Assembly: GCA_002840715.1 (NCBI GenBank)
Contig: PHBW01000020.1
Span: 1 to 45,610, forward strand
Reading direction: 5' to 3'
From: Chloroflexi bacterium HGW-Chloroflexi-4
Lineage (GTDB): Bacteria > Chloroflexota > Anaerolineae > Anaerolineales > Anaerolineaceae
DNA length: 45,610 nt
Below are positions 1 to 8,819 of the stretch, piece after piece. The notes under the pieces were generated by a model. It was not told where the DNA came from, did no database searches, and worked only from the letters and a program-made list of their open reading frames with translations. The first letter of the stretch is position 1. Each line of letters begins with the position of its first letter. Made by a program: the position numbers and the translations under genes.

Positions 1-309
<309 letters not shown>

Positions 310-324
310 ATTTTTCCGATACAT

Positions 325-353
325 AGAACCCCGAGATTTCTCGGGGTTCTTTT
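325..353 (+). terminator. Rho-independent terminator after rpoC
   Basis: A perfect inverted repeat, AGAACCCCGAGA / TCTCGGGGTTCT, with a very short loop at 337-338 (a four-base loop if the closing pair opens) is followed by a run of T. It lies 15 bases after the rpoC stop codon and upstream of gyrA, so it separates the two transcription units. Confidence 0.9.
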
Positions 354-435
354 CAAATCCTCTTAAATTACTCACTTTTTCAGGCAGGGTGGTGTAAACT
401 TATCCAGTATTTCATTGCCTTGAACGGAGTCATCT

Positions 436-2910
436 ATGGAACTTGGACTGGTAAGAAAAGTCGATATCGATCACGAGATGCAGCAATCATATTTGGATTA
501 CGCCATGAGCGTAATCGTGTCACGTGCACTTCCTGACGCCAGAGATGGACTAAAGCCAGTGCAGCGAAGATTGTTGTATGCCATGTATGACATGGGAATT
601 CGTCCAGACTCGGCTTATAAAAAGTCAGCAAGAATCGTAGGTGAAGTCCTTGGAAAATACCATCCTCACGGTGATCAGGCAGTATATGAATCCATGGCAA
701 GACTGGCGCAAGATTTCTCGATGCGTTATGAACTTATCGATGGACAAGGCAATTTTGGCAGCGTGGATGGAGATCCTCCAGCTGCCATGCGTTATACCGA
801 AGCGCGTATAACGCCTTTTGCTTTGGAGTTACTCAATCAACTTGATCGAAACACTGTCAATTTTGATCGTAATTTTGATGATACTTTAAGCGAACCGAGT
901 GTCCTTCCGTCAGCGATTCCAAATATGTTGGTTAATGGCGCAACAGGTATTGCTGTTGGTATGGCCACCAGTATTCCACCTCATAATTTATCTGAGACGA
1001 TTGATGCCATAAATTACATGCTCGAGCACTGGCAAAAGCTTGACGATATCACCGTTGGTGACTTGATGAAATTCATCCAGGGACCGGATTTCCCAACTGG
1101 CGGCATCATTTTACAAGAACATGAACTTAATGAACTTCAGGCAACTTACGCAACCGGCAAAGGCAGGATCACTCTGCGCGGCAGGTTAAATCTGGAAGAG
1201 ATGGCGCGCGGTAAGAGCCGCATTATCGTTACAGAACTTCCTTACATGACCAATAAATCAAGTTTGATTGAACGGATCGCTGAACTTGCAAGGGATGGAG
1301 ATCTTGAAGGTGTATCAGATTTAAGAGATGAATCTGATCGGCACGGTATGCGTATAGTTATAGAGCTCAATAAAGCAGCCGACGCTGATAAAACCCTGCG
1401 CGCACTTTATAAACGGACACCGTTGCAGGTGACTTATAGCATAAATTTGCTAGCCCTGGTGAATAATGAACCCAAACTACTTTCGCTCAAACAGGCTCTA
1501 AAAGTCTTTATTGAACATCGACTTGATATTGTTAAGCGCCGAAGTGAATTTGATCTAAAAAAGGCTGAAGACCGCATTCATATTCTCGAAGGTTTACGTA
1601 TTGCAATTAAGTTTCTGGATGAGGTAATCGCTCTGATCCGTGCTGCTGCGGATACTGACCAGGCGAGAGAAAAATTGATGAAGAAATTCAAGCTGAGCCT
1701 TGTGCAGGCTCAAGCGATTCTTGATATGCCTCTTAAAAGATTGGCTTCACTGGAACGTAAGAAAATCGAACAGGAATATAAAGACCTGCTTGATTTGGTA
1801 AAAGAACTTCAGGCTTTGTTGAAATCTGAAGCGAAAAGACGACAGGCAATTATTTCTGAATTGGCTGATATTAAGGCAAAATATGGTGATACCCGCAAGA
1901 CACAAATCGTGATGCTTAAGCAGGGCAAGGTTGCCTCTGATCTATTAACGGTCAAAGAGGTTACCCCGGTTGAAAACGTATGGATTGCAATTTCCAAGGA
2001 AGGCAAGATCGCCAAGACTTCAGACAAGAACCCTCCCAGAATGGGCGGTCGTGAAGCACCCGTACTACTGCTGAAAACAGATTCACATCAGAATTTGTAT
2101 CTTGTTTCAAAATCGGGAAAATGTGCTTGTGTGGCAGTGCAATCTTTACCGTTGGTTGAAGATTTCGAAAGTGCCAGTGACATTCACCGCGTTTGCTCAT
2201 TAAAAGAAGGAGACAGCCCGGTGGCGTTGTTCTGCCTCAGTCATGATCAAAAACATTCTGAGACATTATGTGTAACGACTCTCTCCAGGCAGGGGTTGAT
2301 CAAAAAATCACTGGTTTCTGAATTGCCCGGTCCCTCTTCTGACACTTTTGTTTTGAGCAAGGTCAATGAGGGAGATGAATTAGGCTGGGCGATGTTGAAT
2401 GAGAATGAAACTCAATACTTGATCCTCACCAATCGCGGCATGTCGATTCGCTTTGAAGGTGAAGATGTGCGTGTGATGGGCCTTGTTGCTGCCGGGGTCA
2501 ATGCTTTGAAACTGGCGGCTGGCGACCAGGTTGCAGGGATGGTTGAAATTACCAAGGGACTTGAGCTATTTGCCGTTTCATCAGACGGCAAAGGCTGGCG
2601 CATGGATGAAAAAGAGTTCCCCATTCAGGGACGATATGGGCAGGGTGTCAATACCTGCAAAATAAAGCCAGATTCCAGCATGGTCGGATTAACCATTGGC
2701 AAGAAGAATACACAATTAGCCTTACATTTGAAGAAAGCTGCCGCAAAAATTATCCGGCTGGATGAAATTCCAACCGGAAAAAGGGCGACCAGTGGTAAAG
2801 CTGTGGTTGAATTGAAGCCGGGTGATGAAGTTCAAGGCTTGGTTACCATCCTTGATAACGTTGCCTTGCCGATTGCAGCTGACAAGTTGGTGCAAAAAAG
2901 CCTTTTATGA
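436..2910 (+). CDS. gyrA: Type IIA topoisomerase subunit A (GyrA/ParC family)
   Basis: This is the DNA-breakage and reunion subunit of gyrase or topoisomerase IV; it works with a GyrB/ParE partner not in this window. The 824 residues match the family length. The winged-helix region is clear: [14 protein letters not shown] near residue 36, [10 protein letters not shown] at 76-85, and catalytic Tyr120 in AAMRYTEAR. The coiled-coil tower and a C-terminal beta-pinwheel (about 500-815) follow. The start is fixed by CGGAG 7 bases upstream of the ATG. Two oddities: the GyrA-box (normally QRRGGKG-like) is reduced to PPRMGGREA at 533-541, and the quinolone-contact Ser is replaced by Gln81 with Glu85 at the acidic site. 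The degenerate box leaves topoisomerase IV subunit A (ParC) possible. The gene's 3' end overlaps the convergent gene at 2905 by 6 bases. Confidence 0.88.
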   Translation: MELGLVRKVDIDHEMQQSYLDYAMSVIVSRALPDARDGLKPVQRRLLYAMYDMGIRPDSAYKKSARIVGEVLGKYHPHGDQAVYESMARLAQDFSMRYELIDGQGNFGSVDGDPPAAMRYTEARITPFALELLNQLDRNTVNFDRNFDDTLSEPSVLPSAIPNMLVNGATGIAVGMATSIPPHNLSETIDAINYMLEHWQKLDDITVGDLMKFIQGPDFPTGGIILQEHELNELQATYATGKGRITLRGRLNLEEMARGKSRIIVTELPYMTNKSSLIERIAELARDGDLEGVSDLRDESDRHGMRIVIELNKAADADKTLRALYKRTPLQVTYSINLLALVNNEPKLLSLKQALKVFIEHRLDIVKRRSEFDLKKAEDRIHILEGLRIAIKFLDEVIALIRAAADTDQAREKLMKKFKLSLVQAQAILDMPLKRLASLERKKIEQEYKDLLDLVKELQALLKSEAKRRQAIISELADIKAKYGDTRKTQIVMLKQGKVASDLLTVKEVTPVENVWIAISKEGKIAKTSDKNPPRMGGREAPVLLLKTDSHQNLYLVSKSGKCACVAVQSLPLVEDFESASDIHRVCSLKEGDSPVALFCLSHDQKHSETLCVTTLSRQGLIKKSLVSELPGPSSDTFVLSKVNEGDELGWAMLNENETQYLILTNRGMSIRFEGEDVRVMGLVAAGVNALKLAAGDQVAGMVEITKGLELFAVSSDGKGWRMDEKEFPIQGRYGQGVNTCKIKPDSSMVGLTIGKKNTQLALHLKKAAAKIIRLDEIPTGKRATSGKAVVELKPGDEVQGLVTILDNVALPIAADKLVQKSLL

Positions 2911-4014
2911 GATCGTAAAATGCGTGTAGTGATAGGCAATCTTACCATCTTTGATTCCGATGGTATCGCTGCCGTCATAAACATTTCCACGATTTGAGGT
3001 GCAGGTCCATGTGAAATGACGTGTTTCGCCATTGTTGGTTTGATTGGTGATTTTGAAATTACCTGCCGGCAGATTATTCGCAAGTAATTGGCCATAAAAA
3101 ACACGGATATTGTCCTTGCCCTGGATAGTTCTTTCAGATGAAACATGAACTGCATCATCGGTATATAGATCCAAGACCTTATCATATGCCACGGTATTGA
3201 GCATCACAAAGAATTTGTCGAGGATATCATTGCTTGGTTGAACGGGTTGACTCGGAGCAGGCCAGGAATAATTAGCCACCTGATTCCAGATATCTGGCAG
3301 AATCGTGCGGGAATCATCCCAGGAATACATGTTTGCACCTGTGCACCCCAAGGATTTGGCACAATCCAGAAAATCTTTTACTTCAGCGGCGGTTGGCTGC
3401 CAACCTGATTCACGAAATGCCGGACCGGTTGGGATCATTGGTTTCGATGAGTTGATCTTCTTAAATTCATTAAATGATTTTGTGAGATCATAAACTGGGT
3501 TATGTGCTTGCATCCAATAAACTTGCGGCATGCTGTAATCACAGAATTGCATGAACGTTGCATATGGAAATGTGCTGTGATAAGATGGCCAGCGGAAAGT
3601 ACTTAACGCTATTGGTGTATTGGGAATGCCGTTGCGAAGTTGGGTCATGAACGATCGAGCAACTGCATCCCTTCCTGATTGTTGATATTCTATTTCGGCA
3701 TCTACAACATAACCATCGAGGTTATATTTCTTGCACTGCGAAATGGCAATGGCAGCTTCACCGCTGGGGTTATAGCCGTAGACGTAATGCCAACCCCATA
3801 CCAGAATACCTTTTGCGCGTAATGCATCCACAACAGGAGGAATTAAATCAGCGCCCGTTGTTTTATTAACGTTATAGGCGTATGAACTGTCGGCAATTTT
3901 TATGAGCACATGTGAAAAGCCGCAATCTTTTGCAACGTTAGCAATTGACTGTGCGTTTCCACCTTCGCATTGGGGGATTTTCCATATCCAGGTGCCTTTA
4001 CCTTGAAGTGCCAT
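2905..4014 (-). CDS. TIM-barrel glycosidase-like protein with C-terminal NTF2/SnoaL-like domain
   Basis: I do not recognise a named gene. Residues 1 to about 240 read as a TIM-barrel hydrolase-like domain: alternating strands such as [19 protein letters not shown] and [10 protein letters not shown], with acidic D105 and E107 at a strand end, as in GH25-like and related glycosidase families. Later PQVYW and ANMYSWDDS also fit barrel strands. A Pro/Ser-rich joint ([12 protein letters not shown]) leads to about 115 residues resembling an NTF2/SnoaL fold: [27 protein letters not shown], then [13 protein letters not shown], ending in a beta-rich tail ([19 protein letters not shown]). No signal peptide is visible, so it would be cytoplasmic. 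GGAGGATG upstream supports the start. It is the last gene of a minus-strand group after the SanA-like and HD genes. Activity is unproven. Confidence 0.6.
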   Translation of the reverse strand: MALQGKGTWIWKIPQCEGGNAQSIANVAKDCGFSHVLIKIADSSYAYNVNKTTGADLIPPVVDALRAKGILVWGWHYVYGYNPSGEAAIAISQCKKYNLDGYVVDAEIEYQQSGRDAVARSFMTQLRNGIPNTPIALSTFRWPSYHSTFPYATFMQFCDYSMPQVYWMQAHNPVYDLTKSFNEFKKINSSKPMIPTGPAFRESGWQPTAAEVKDFLDCAKSLGCTGANMYSWDDSRTILPDIWNQVANYSWPAPSQPVQPSNDILDKFFVMLNTVAYDKVLDLYTDDAVHVSSERTIQGKDNIRVFYGQLLANNLPAGNFKITNQTNNGETRHFTWTCTSNRGNVYDGSDTIGIKDGKIAYHYTHFTIS

Positions 4015-4045
4015 CTTTCATCCTCCGTTTTAATGCAACTGTTGT

Positions 4046-4621
4046 TCACTCGGCGGTTAATGTACCTTCGAGATCAAGTGTCTTGGCAATCCCGCGCATG
4101 GCGAGAATTACATTCGTACAATGTTCCCATAAGGGAACCCCAAACTCAGCTGCGCCTTTTTCCATTTCTTCACGATTTGCGCCTGCGGCAAAAGCCTTAT
4201 CTTTCCATTTCTTTTTTACTGAGGTGGCTTCAAGATCGTAAAGTGATTTGGAAGGTCTCACTAAAGCCACGGCTGTGATTAAGCCGGTGATCTCATCGCA
4301 GGCATATAAACCTTTTTGGAGCAGGGTTTCTCTTGGTAGATCGAGGTGATCACCATGACTGAGAATAGCTTGCACGATTTCTTCTTCAACATCCAATTCA
4401 CGTAAAATGGGGGCGCCGGCAAGAGGATGGTCCTGGTAGGTGGGATGAATTTCCCAATCAAAGTCGTGCAAGATGCCTGTAATACCCCACAGATCTTCTG
4501 GCTGATTCAATTTACGTGCGTAAAAACGCATGGCAGCTTCAACGCAGAGCATGTGTTTCACTAATTGTTGACTTTTTACATATTGATTGACAATGGCGAG
4601 CGCTTCTTCACGTGTTTTCAT
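4046..4621 (-). CDS. HD-domain protein (HDIG-type putative phosphohydrolase)
   Basis: This 191-residue protein carries the HD metal-site pattern: H23 in VKHMLCVEAAM, H52-D53 in GILHDFDWE, H89 in ILSHGDH, and D109 in ACDEITGLI. HD proteins of this size are usually phosphohydrolases acting on nucleotides or related phosphate esters, but the substrate cannot be read from sequence. It follows the SanA-like gene with 5 bases between, so translation may be coupled; no strong ribosome site is seen. The TIM-barrel gene follows after 31 bases. It is soluble, with no signal peptide. Confidence 0.75.
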   Translation of the reverse strand: MKTREEALAIVNQYVKSQQLVKHMLCVEAAMRFYARKLNQPEDLWGITGILHDFDWEIHPTYQDHPLAGAPILRELDVEEEIVQAILSHGDHLDLPRETLLQKGLYACDEITGLITAVALVRPSKSLYDLEATSVKKKWKDKAFAAGANREEMEKGAAEFGVPLWEHCTNVILAMRGIAKTLDLEGTLTAE

Positions 4622-4626
4622 AGGAT

Positions 4627-5286
4627 TTATTTCTCTCTGGGGAAAATAGGTTCCGGATCACCCATGACTGGCAGGGGATGGCTGAACCATACCTGCCATA
4701 AAGCCATTGCAGTGGCGGGTAATTCTCTGACATTCCAAACCAATCTGGAATATTTACGATAGTACTGAAGATCAGCAGATAAACCGGTGGCTTTCAAACC
4801 TATACCATTGCAGGTAAACAGCGCACGCGGTAGATGATAACGTTGTGTAACTAAAATTGCTTCTTTTACTCCAAAAATGTGGAGCGCGCGATAGCAGGTG
4901 TCAAATGTTCTGCGACCGGCATAATCGAGCACGATATCTCCCTGTGGAACGCCAAGAGAAATGGCAAAGGATTGCATCGCGCCGGGTTCGTTATAATCGA
5001 CAAACCGATTATCACCGCTCATTAATAGTTTTTCAACCTTTCCAGCTTCATAGAGTTGAACTGCAGATTTCACACGATCTTGCAAGACCGGTGAGGGTGA
5101 TCCATCTCGTTGTAAGCCTGCACCAAAAACGATTGCCACCCTGGCTGTATCTGATGACTCAAGGGTTTGGATTTTGCCTATACTCAAAATTTCGGTAAGA
5201 AAACGGGGCAACCCAAAGGCGGCTATGGCGGCAATAATCATCCAAAACAAGAGTCTTATCAACATTTTTATGCTCTTTTTTATCAT
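4627..5286 (-). CDS. SanA/YdcF-like DUF218 membrane protein
   Basis: One N-terminal membrane segment (about residues 8-27, LIRLLFWMIIAAIAAFGLP) anchors a DUF218 domain. Family marks are VAIVFGAGLQRDGSPSPVLQDRV, a strand-loop KLLMSGDN, the YNEPGAM motif, GRRTFDTCYRA, and ILVTQRYHLPRALFTC. E. coli SanA affects envelope permeability (vancomycin sensitivity); the biochemical role of the family is not settled. The start codon lacks a ribosome site, but an extended -10 box (TGG TATAAA) ends 7 bases before it, so the mRNA may be leaderless. It is the first gene of a minus-strand group with the HD and TIM-barrel genes. Confidence 0.82.
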   Translation of the reverse strand: MIKKSIKMLIRLLFWMIIAAIAAFGLPRFLTEILSIGKIQTLESSDTARVAIVFGAGLQRDGSPSPVLQDRVKSAVQLYEAGKVEKLLMSGDNRFVDYNEPGAMQSFAISLGVPQGDIVLDYAGRRTFDTCYRALHIFGVKEAILVTQRYHLPRALFTCNGIGLKATGLSADLQYYRKYSRLVWNVRELPATAMALWQVWFSHPLPVMGDPEPIFPREK

Positions 5287-5293
5287 AGCAAGA

Positions 5294-5302
5294 TTTATAC
5301 CA
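5294..5302 (-). promoter_or_regulatory. Extended -10 promoter directly upstream of the SanA-like gene
   Basis: On the minus strand the sequence reads TGG TATAAA, then 7 bases (TCTTGCT), then ATG. The expected transcription start would fall at the start codon. No Shine-Dalgarno sequence is present. No good -35 box is seen, which a TGn-extended -10 can tolerate. This is inferred, not shown. Confidence 0.45.
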
Positions 5303-5368
5303 AATTAGCTTTCCATAAAATGAAGATTTGACCTTGACCCAACCCTCACTTTATTGAGTATGAGGTTT

Positions 5369-6223
5369 TTACAATCGAAAATTCCATGAATCTGAATCGT
5401 ATTTTGTTAAAACCAATTCGTTTGCAATTACCATTTCTTCTTCTGTGGGAAGACTTGCAACAAAGGATATGCCAAACTCATTTGAAAAACTGTTGACAAT
5501 GGCATCTGAAGTCTCTTCCCAGGTGAAGATTTTGCCAGTGGCTTCTGCAAGGGTTGCAGCTTGTGCCAAAGTTCTTTGTGCAGCTTTTTCACGTTCCTGT
5601 TGTGAAGGATACGCCAGAACCAGTGTAATTCTCGACAGGTCGCCTATGAGCGGCAGCGAACCATGTTGCAGAACTCCTCCCATTTTTCGAGCTTGAGCTG
5701 AGCCGATCAGTTTTTTACCATTCCAGGTGATTTCGTAATTAGAAGGGGTTTGAAAGCAAACGGGTTCATTTTTTGAGGCATCATGTGGTACGCCAGATTG
5801 ATTTTCATTAAAAGTTAGCAGCCCTAAAAGTTGAAGGGCTTTTTGTAAACCAATTGAGATGCGCTGGTAGCTTTCTAACAGCGAACCCGCCACCAGCGGT
5901 TCATCCAGCGGAGCAGTGATGGAATAGGTCAGTTCATCTGTGTGTAAGATGGCTCTGCCGCCTGTGGGTCTGCGGACCAATTGCCAGGCACGTTTGGTTA
6001 ATTCTGCTTGATCAATATCTTTGAACGGCTGAGCATATCCAAGAGATAGAGAAGGAACATTCCAGGAATAAAGCCGCAAAGTTGGCGGCGATTTTTTTGA
6101 GGCGGTTGAAGAGAGGAGAGCTTCATCCAAAGCCATGTTGAATGTCGCTGATGCAGCCGGAGATTGGATTAATCTCCATTGATTCGGAAGTTTATTCATT
6201 GAAAGTATGGAATGTAAAGGCAT
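5369..6223 (-). CDS. lplA: Lipoate-protein ligase A family protein (BPL/LplA domain)
   Basis: The 284-residue product belongs to the biotin/lipoate ligase superfamily and would attach lipoate (or octanoate) to acyl-carrier domains such as the GcvH or E2 proteins. Visible family marks: FNMALDEALL, YSWNVPSLSLGYAQ, the ligand-binding RRPTGGRAILHTDELTYS, and ITWNGKKLIGSAQARKMGG carrying the family lysine, followed by LQHGSLPL. It is single-domain and lacks the accessory C-terminal domain of E. coli LplA, so it could also be an octanoyl or lipoyl transferase (LipM/LplA-like). The start is uncertain: ATG at 6223 has a TATAAT box 6 bases upstream (leaderless), while an internal ATG at 6199 is closer to the usual N-terminus. 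The GcvT domain encoded at 18941 makes lipoylated GcvH a plausible target. Confidence 0.8.
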   Translation of the reverse strand: MPLHSILSMNKLPNQWRLIQSPAASATFNMALDEALLSSTASKKSPPTLRLYSWNVPSLSLGYAQPFKDIDQAELTKRAWQLVRRPTGGRAILHTDELTYSITAPLDEPLVAGSLLESYQRISIGLQKALQLLGLLTFNENQSGVPHDASKNEPVCFQTPSNYEITWNGKKLIGSAQARKMGGVLQHGSLPLIGDLSRITLVLAYPSQQEREKAAQRTLAQAATLAEATGKIFTWEETSDAIVNSFSNEFGISFVASLPTEEEMVIANELVLTKYDSDSWNFRL

Positions 6224-6229
6224 TTAAAA

Positions 6230-6235
6230 ATTATA
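6230..6235 (-). promoter_or_regulatory. -10 box immediately upstream of lplA
   Basis: A perfect TATAAT on the minus strand is followed by six bases (TTTTAA) and the ATG at 6223. A start of transcription about 7 bases after the box would coincide with that ATG, and no Shine-Dalgarno sequence is present. No clear -35 element is seen. Confidence 0.4.
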
Positions 6236-6301
6236 AAACAAAAAGCAACGAAAAACCGGCAACAAGAAATTGCTGATTTTACGAATTATTAATTTAGGGT
6301 A

Positions 6302-6330
6302 TTGACTTCCTTTCATTAAATCTTTATAAT
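6302..6330 (+). promoter_or_regulatory. Sigma-70-type promoter of the LacI regulator and sugar-transport genes
   Basis: TTGACT (6302-6307) and TATAAT (6325-6330) are separated by exactly 17 bases, a near-consensus housekeeping promoter. Transcription would start near 6337, leaving about 35 bases of leader before the ATG at 6372. I found no clear CG-centred LacI-type palindrome next to it. Confidence 0.75.
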
Positions 6331-6371
6331 GTAAGAGCTTTCAGTAAAGTTGTTACAAAGAAACGGATACT

Positions 6372-7361
6372 ATGTCCAGTTCAAAAGCAACAATTTACAA
6401 CGTGGCTCAACAAGCAGGCGTCAGTATCGCGACTGTATCTAGAGTATTAAATTTCCCCCTTCGTGTAAAAGAAGAAACCCGGTCCATCGTCATGAATGCT
6501 ATTGATGATCTGGGGTATGTTCCTAAAGCTGAATCCCGTGCACGCGCCTTCATGGATACCAGGCGCATCGGGGTATTAATTCCATTTTTTACTACGCCCT
6601 CTTTTGTGCAGCGCCTGCGTGGAATAGCCGAAGTATTAAGCAAAAATGAATATGAATTGGTGATTTACCCGGTAAATTCAAGGACTCAAGAAACAAGTTA
6701 CCTAGAAACACTTCCACTGCGCTCAACTCTTGATGGGTTAATCATCGTTTCGCAGGCATTTGATAATACGATTGCCCAGCGTTTATTGAGCAATGACCTT
6801 GAAACCGTGTTGATCGAATACTACCATTCCCATTTTTCGACCGTCGAAATTGATGACGTCTCGGGTGGGTATATGGCCACAAAGTATTTGATCAAAAAAG
6901 GTTACAAAAAGATCGGTTTTATCGGCGGTCAAATTAAACCTGAATTTGGACACAATCCAATCATCAAGCGTATGGAAGGCTATCAAAAGGCTCTGGATGA
7001 AAATGGCATAAAACTGCCGGACGAATTTGTCAATGAGTATGCTTTTGATCCTGGAATAGTCTTAAAGAACTTGATCAAACATGGTGTACCTCTCGCGTTT
7101 TTTGCCGCGACTGATCTACAAGCAATTGCATTAATCAAGCAAGCCAGGATTCTTGGCTTGAAAGTTCCTGGAGATGTCGCAATTATTGGATTTGATGATA
7201 TCGACGTGGCAGATTCATTTGGTTTAACAACGGTTCATCAACCGTTGGATGAATCTGGAAAAATTGCCACGAATTTACTTCTATCGCGCCTGACAGAATC
7301 TTCACAACCCATTCAACATATTAGGTTGCCTCTGAAGGTTATTGAAAGGGAAACAGCTTAA
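6372..7361 (+). CDS. LacI-family transcriptional regulator
   Basis: This 329-residue repressor has an N-terminal LacI helix-turn-helix (ATIYNVAQQAGVSIATVSRVLN, with hinge helix region around residues 45-60) followed by a periplasmic-binding-protein-like sugar sensor domain (RRIGVLIPFF, DGLIIVSQ, GGYMATKYLIKKGYKKIGFIGG, AIIGFDDIDVAD, TTVHQPL). Family members bind an operator and release or gain affinity when a sugar binds. It sits directly upstream of a maltose-type ABC transporter and amylase, so maltodextrin control is the likely job, and it is probably autoregulated. The ribosome site is weak (AACGGA). The effector is inferred from context only. Confidence 0.9.
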   Translation: MSSSKATIYNVAQQAGVSIATVSRVLNFPLRVKEETRSIVMNAIDDLGYVPKAESRARAFMDTRRIGVLIPFFTTPSFVQRLRGIAEVLSKNEYELVIYPVNSRTQETSYLETLPLRSTLDGLIIVSQAFDNTIAQRLLSNDLETVLIEYYHSHFSTVEIDDVSGGYMATKYLIKKGYKKIGFIGGQIKPEFGHNPIIKRMEGYQKALDENGIKLPDEFVNEYAFDPGIVLKNLIKHGVPLAFFAATDLQAIALIKQARILGLKVPGDVAIIGFDDIDVADSFGLTTVHQPLDESGKIATNLLLSRLTESSQPIQHIRLPLKVIERETA

Positions 7362-7463
7362 TGCTACTATGTGAAATACTAAAGGAGGTGGATCGGAGGA
7401 TCTGATTTGTTTACGATTGTGTACTGTCTTGTTATTTAGTTAACTTGTAAAAAGGAGAGAGAA

Positions 7464-8696
7464 ATGACTAAGAAGTTGCTACCCGTAATGAGTATATTGA
7501 TGGTTTTGGTGCTCATCCTGACTGCATGCGCCGCCAAACCCGAAGCTCCTGCTGCGACAGAAGCCCCTGTTGTTGCAACTGAAGCGCCTGTTGCTACTGA
7601 AGCCATGGCTGAACCTGTTGAAGTGACCTTCTGGCATGCCTACGGCACCGGATCTGCAGAAGAATTAGCCCTGGCTAAAAATCTTGAGCAGGCTGCCATC
7701 GATATGCCCGAAATCAAGATCAATGTCTTACAAGTTCCCTTTAATGATATTTTCAACAAATACAGCACCGATGTTGCAGCCGGTGGTGGACCAGACATGT
7801 TTATTGCCCCCAATGATAACCTTGGCGACGAAGCTCGTGCCGGCCTGTTGGCTGACATCACTGAACTTGCTGCCGGTCAATTGGATGGTGTGAGCCAATT
7901 GGGTATCGATGGTATGAGCCTCGATGGAAAACTCTATGGTATTCCTGAAACCCTCAAAGCTGTTACCCTCTGGTACAACAAAGAATTGCTCCCGACCCCC
8001 CCTGCCACAACCGATGAATTGCTCGCGTTGATGCAAGGTGGAACCGAAGTTGCATTTACTTACGGTTGCTATCACAACTATGGTTTCTTCAGCGCTTTTG
8101 GCGGCGAAATCTTTGATGCCGACTGGAAAGTTATTGCCGATCAAGGTACTGGTGTCACCGATGCCATGACCTGGTTGAATGAACTTTATCAAATCTCCAA
8201 GACTAATTCCTGGACCAAAAATGATTCTGATGGTCTGGCTCCCTTCTCTGAAGGTAAAGCTGCCGCCATCGTGAATGGTAACTGGGCCATGGGCGATTAC
8301 AAGACCGCATTGGGCGATAAACTGGGTGTTGCACCATTGCCCGCTGGCCCTGGTGGACCTGCCAAACCCATGCTTGGTGTTGATGGTTTCTATTTCAATC
8401 CGAACAGCACCAATCAAGAAGCCGCATTGAAGGTCGCACTTTACTTGACCAATGATAAATCTCAAACAGTTATGATGAATGAAGCTGGCCACGTTCCTGT
8501 GCGCACTGACATCACCATCTCTGATCCCCTGATCCAAGGTCTTGTTGACGCCTTCAATGTCGGCGCCACCATCCGCCCGCAGGTTCCCCAGTTAGGCCTC
8601 TACTGGTCCAACTTCTGCGGTACAGATCAGGTTTACGAACAAGGTATCGCTCCTGACGCCTGGGTAAAAGCTGGCGCTGAAACTGCAAACCAGTAA
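7464..8696 (+). CDS. Sugar ABC transporter substrate-binding lipoprotein (MalE-like, CUT1 family)
   Basis: A 410-residue extracellular solute-binding protein, family 1. The N-terminus is a lipoprotein signal with lipobox LTAC, Cys22 being the lipidation site, followed by an Ala/Pro/Thr/Glu linker with repeated EAPV-ATEAP units (about 25-50). The mature domain starts VEVTFWHAYG and shows family blocks GGPDMFIAPND, YGIPETLKAVTLWYNKELL, FSEGKAAAIVNGNWAMGDYK and GVDGFYFNPNSTNQEAAL. It captures oligosaccharides outside the membrane for the downstream permeases; maltodextrin is inferred from the neighbouring amylase. AAGGAGAG lies 5 bases before the start. Two hairpins downstream separate it from the permease genes, which fits high expression of the binding protein. 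Confidence 0.92.
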   Translation: MTKKLLPVMSILMVLVLILTACAAKPEAPAATEAPVVATEAPVATEAMAEPVEVTFWHAYGTGSAEELALAKNLEQAAIDMPEIKINVLQVPFNDIFNKYSTDVAAGGGPDMFIAPNDNLGDEARAGLLADITELAAGQLDGVSQLGIDGMSLDGKLYGIPETLKAVTLWYNKELLPTPPATTDELLALMQGGTEVAFTYGCYHNYGFFSAFGGEIFDADWKVIADQGTGVTDAMTWLNELYQISKTNSWTKNDSDGLAPFSEGKAAAIVNGNWAMGDYKTALGDKLGVAPLPAGPGGPAKPMLGVDGFYFNPNSTNQEAALKVALYLTNDKSQTVMMNEAGHVPVRTDITISDPLIQGLVDAFNVGATIRPQVPQLGLYWSNFCGTDQVYEQGIAPDAWVKAGAETANQ

Positions 8697-8706
8697 TTCG
8701 CATTTT

Positions 8707-8740
8707 TCTGGCAGCAGGGTGACTCCCTGCTGCCAGATTT
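8707..8740 (+). terminator. Stem-loop after the binding-protein gene (attenuator or mRNA stabiliser)
   Basis: A perfect 13-base-pair inverted repeat (TCTGGCAGCAGGG / CCCTGCTGCCAGA) with a five-base loop starts 10 bases after the stop codon and is followed by only three T. It probably acts as a partial terminator or 3' stabiliser that keeps binding-protein mRNA more abundant than permease mRNA. Confidence 0.75.
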
Positions 8741-8747
8741 GATTGTT

Positions 8748-8777
8748 AAAGCAAATGGAAGCAATTCCATTTGCTTT
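8748..8777 (+). other. Second intercistronic hairpin with GNRA loop
   Basis: AAAGCAAATGGAA and TTCCATTTGCTTT form a perfect 13-base-pair stem around the tetraloop GCAA. It lies 8 bases after the first hairpin and 42 bases before the next gene. The second arm ends in TTT. Two stacked hairpins here suggest a graded stop or RNase barrier. Confidence 0.65.
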
Positions 8778-8819
8778 GGCTATTCAAAAATGTTTCGTGA
8801 ATCCTTATAAGAGGGACTG

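Noticed and set aside
3945..4278. Plus-strand frames of about 100 residues opposite the HD and barrel genes
   Set aside because: They are antisense shadows without ribosome sites or domain features.
5287..5368. A terminator between lplA and the SanA-like gene
   Set aside because: The possible stem (AACC-TCA / TGA-GGGTT) has a bulge and a large loop, and the tract after it on the minus strand is not T-rich.
7362..7463. A LacI operator or promoter between the regulator and binding-protein genes
   Set aside because: AGTTAACT (7438-7445) is palindromic but short and lacks the central CG typical of LacI operators. A promoter TTGTTT/TGTTAT can be drawn but fits poorly. The purine-rich GGAGG pieces are not placed for a start codon.
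7728..8537. A 269-residue open frame on the minus strand inside the binding-protein gene
   Set aside because: It is antisense to a well-supported gene, has no ribosome site, and its translation shows no domain. Codon bias of the real gene explains the long open frame.
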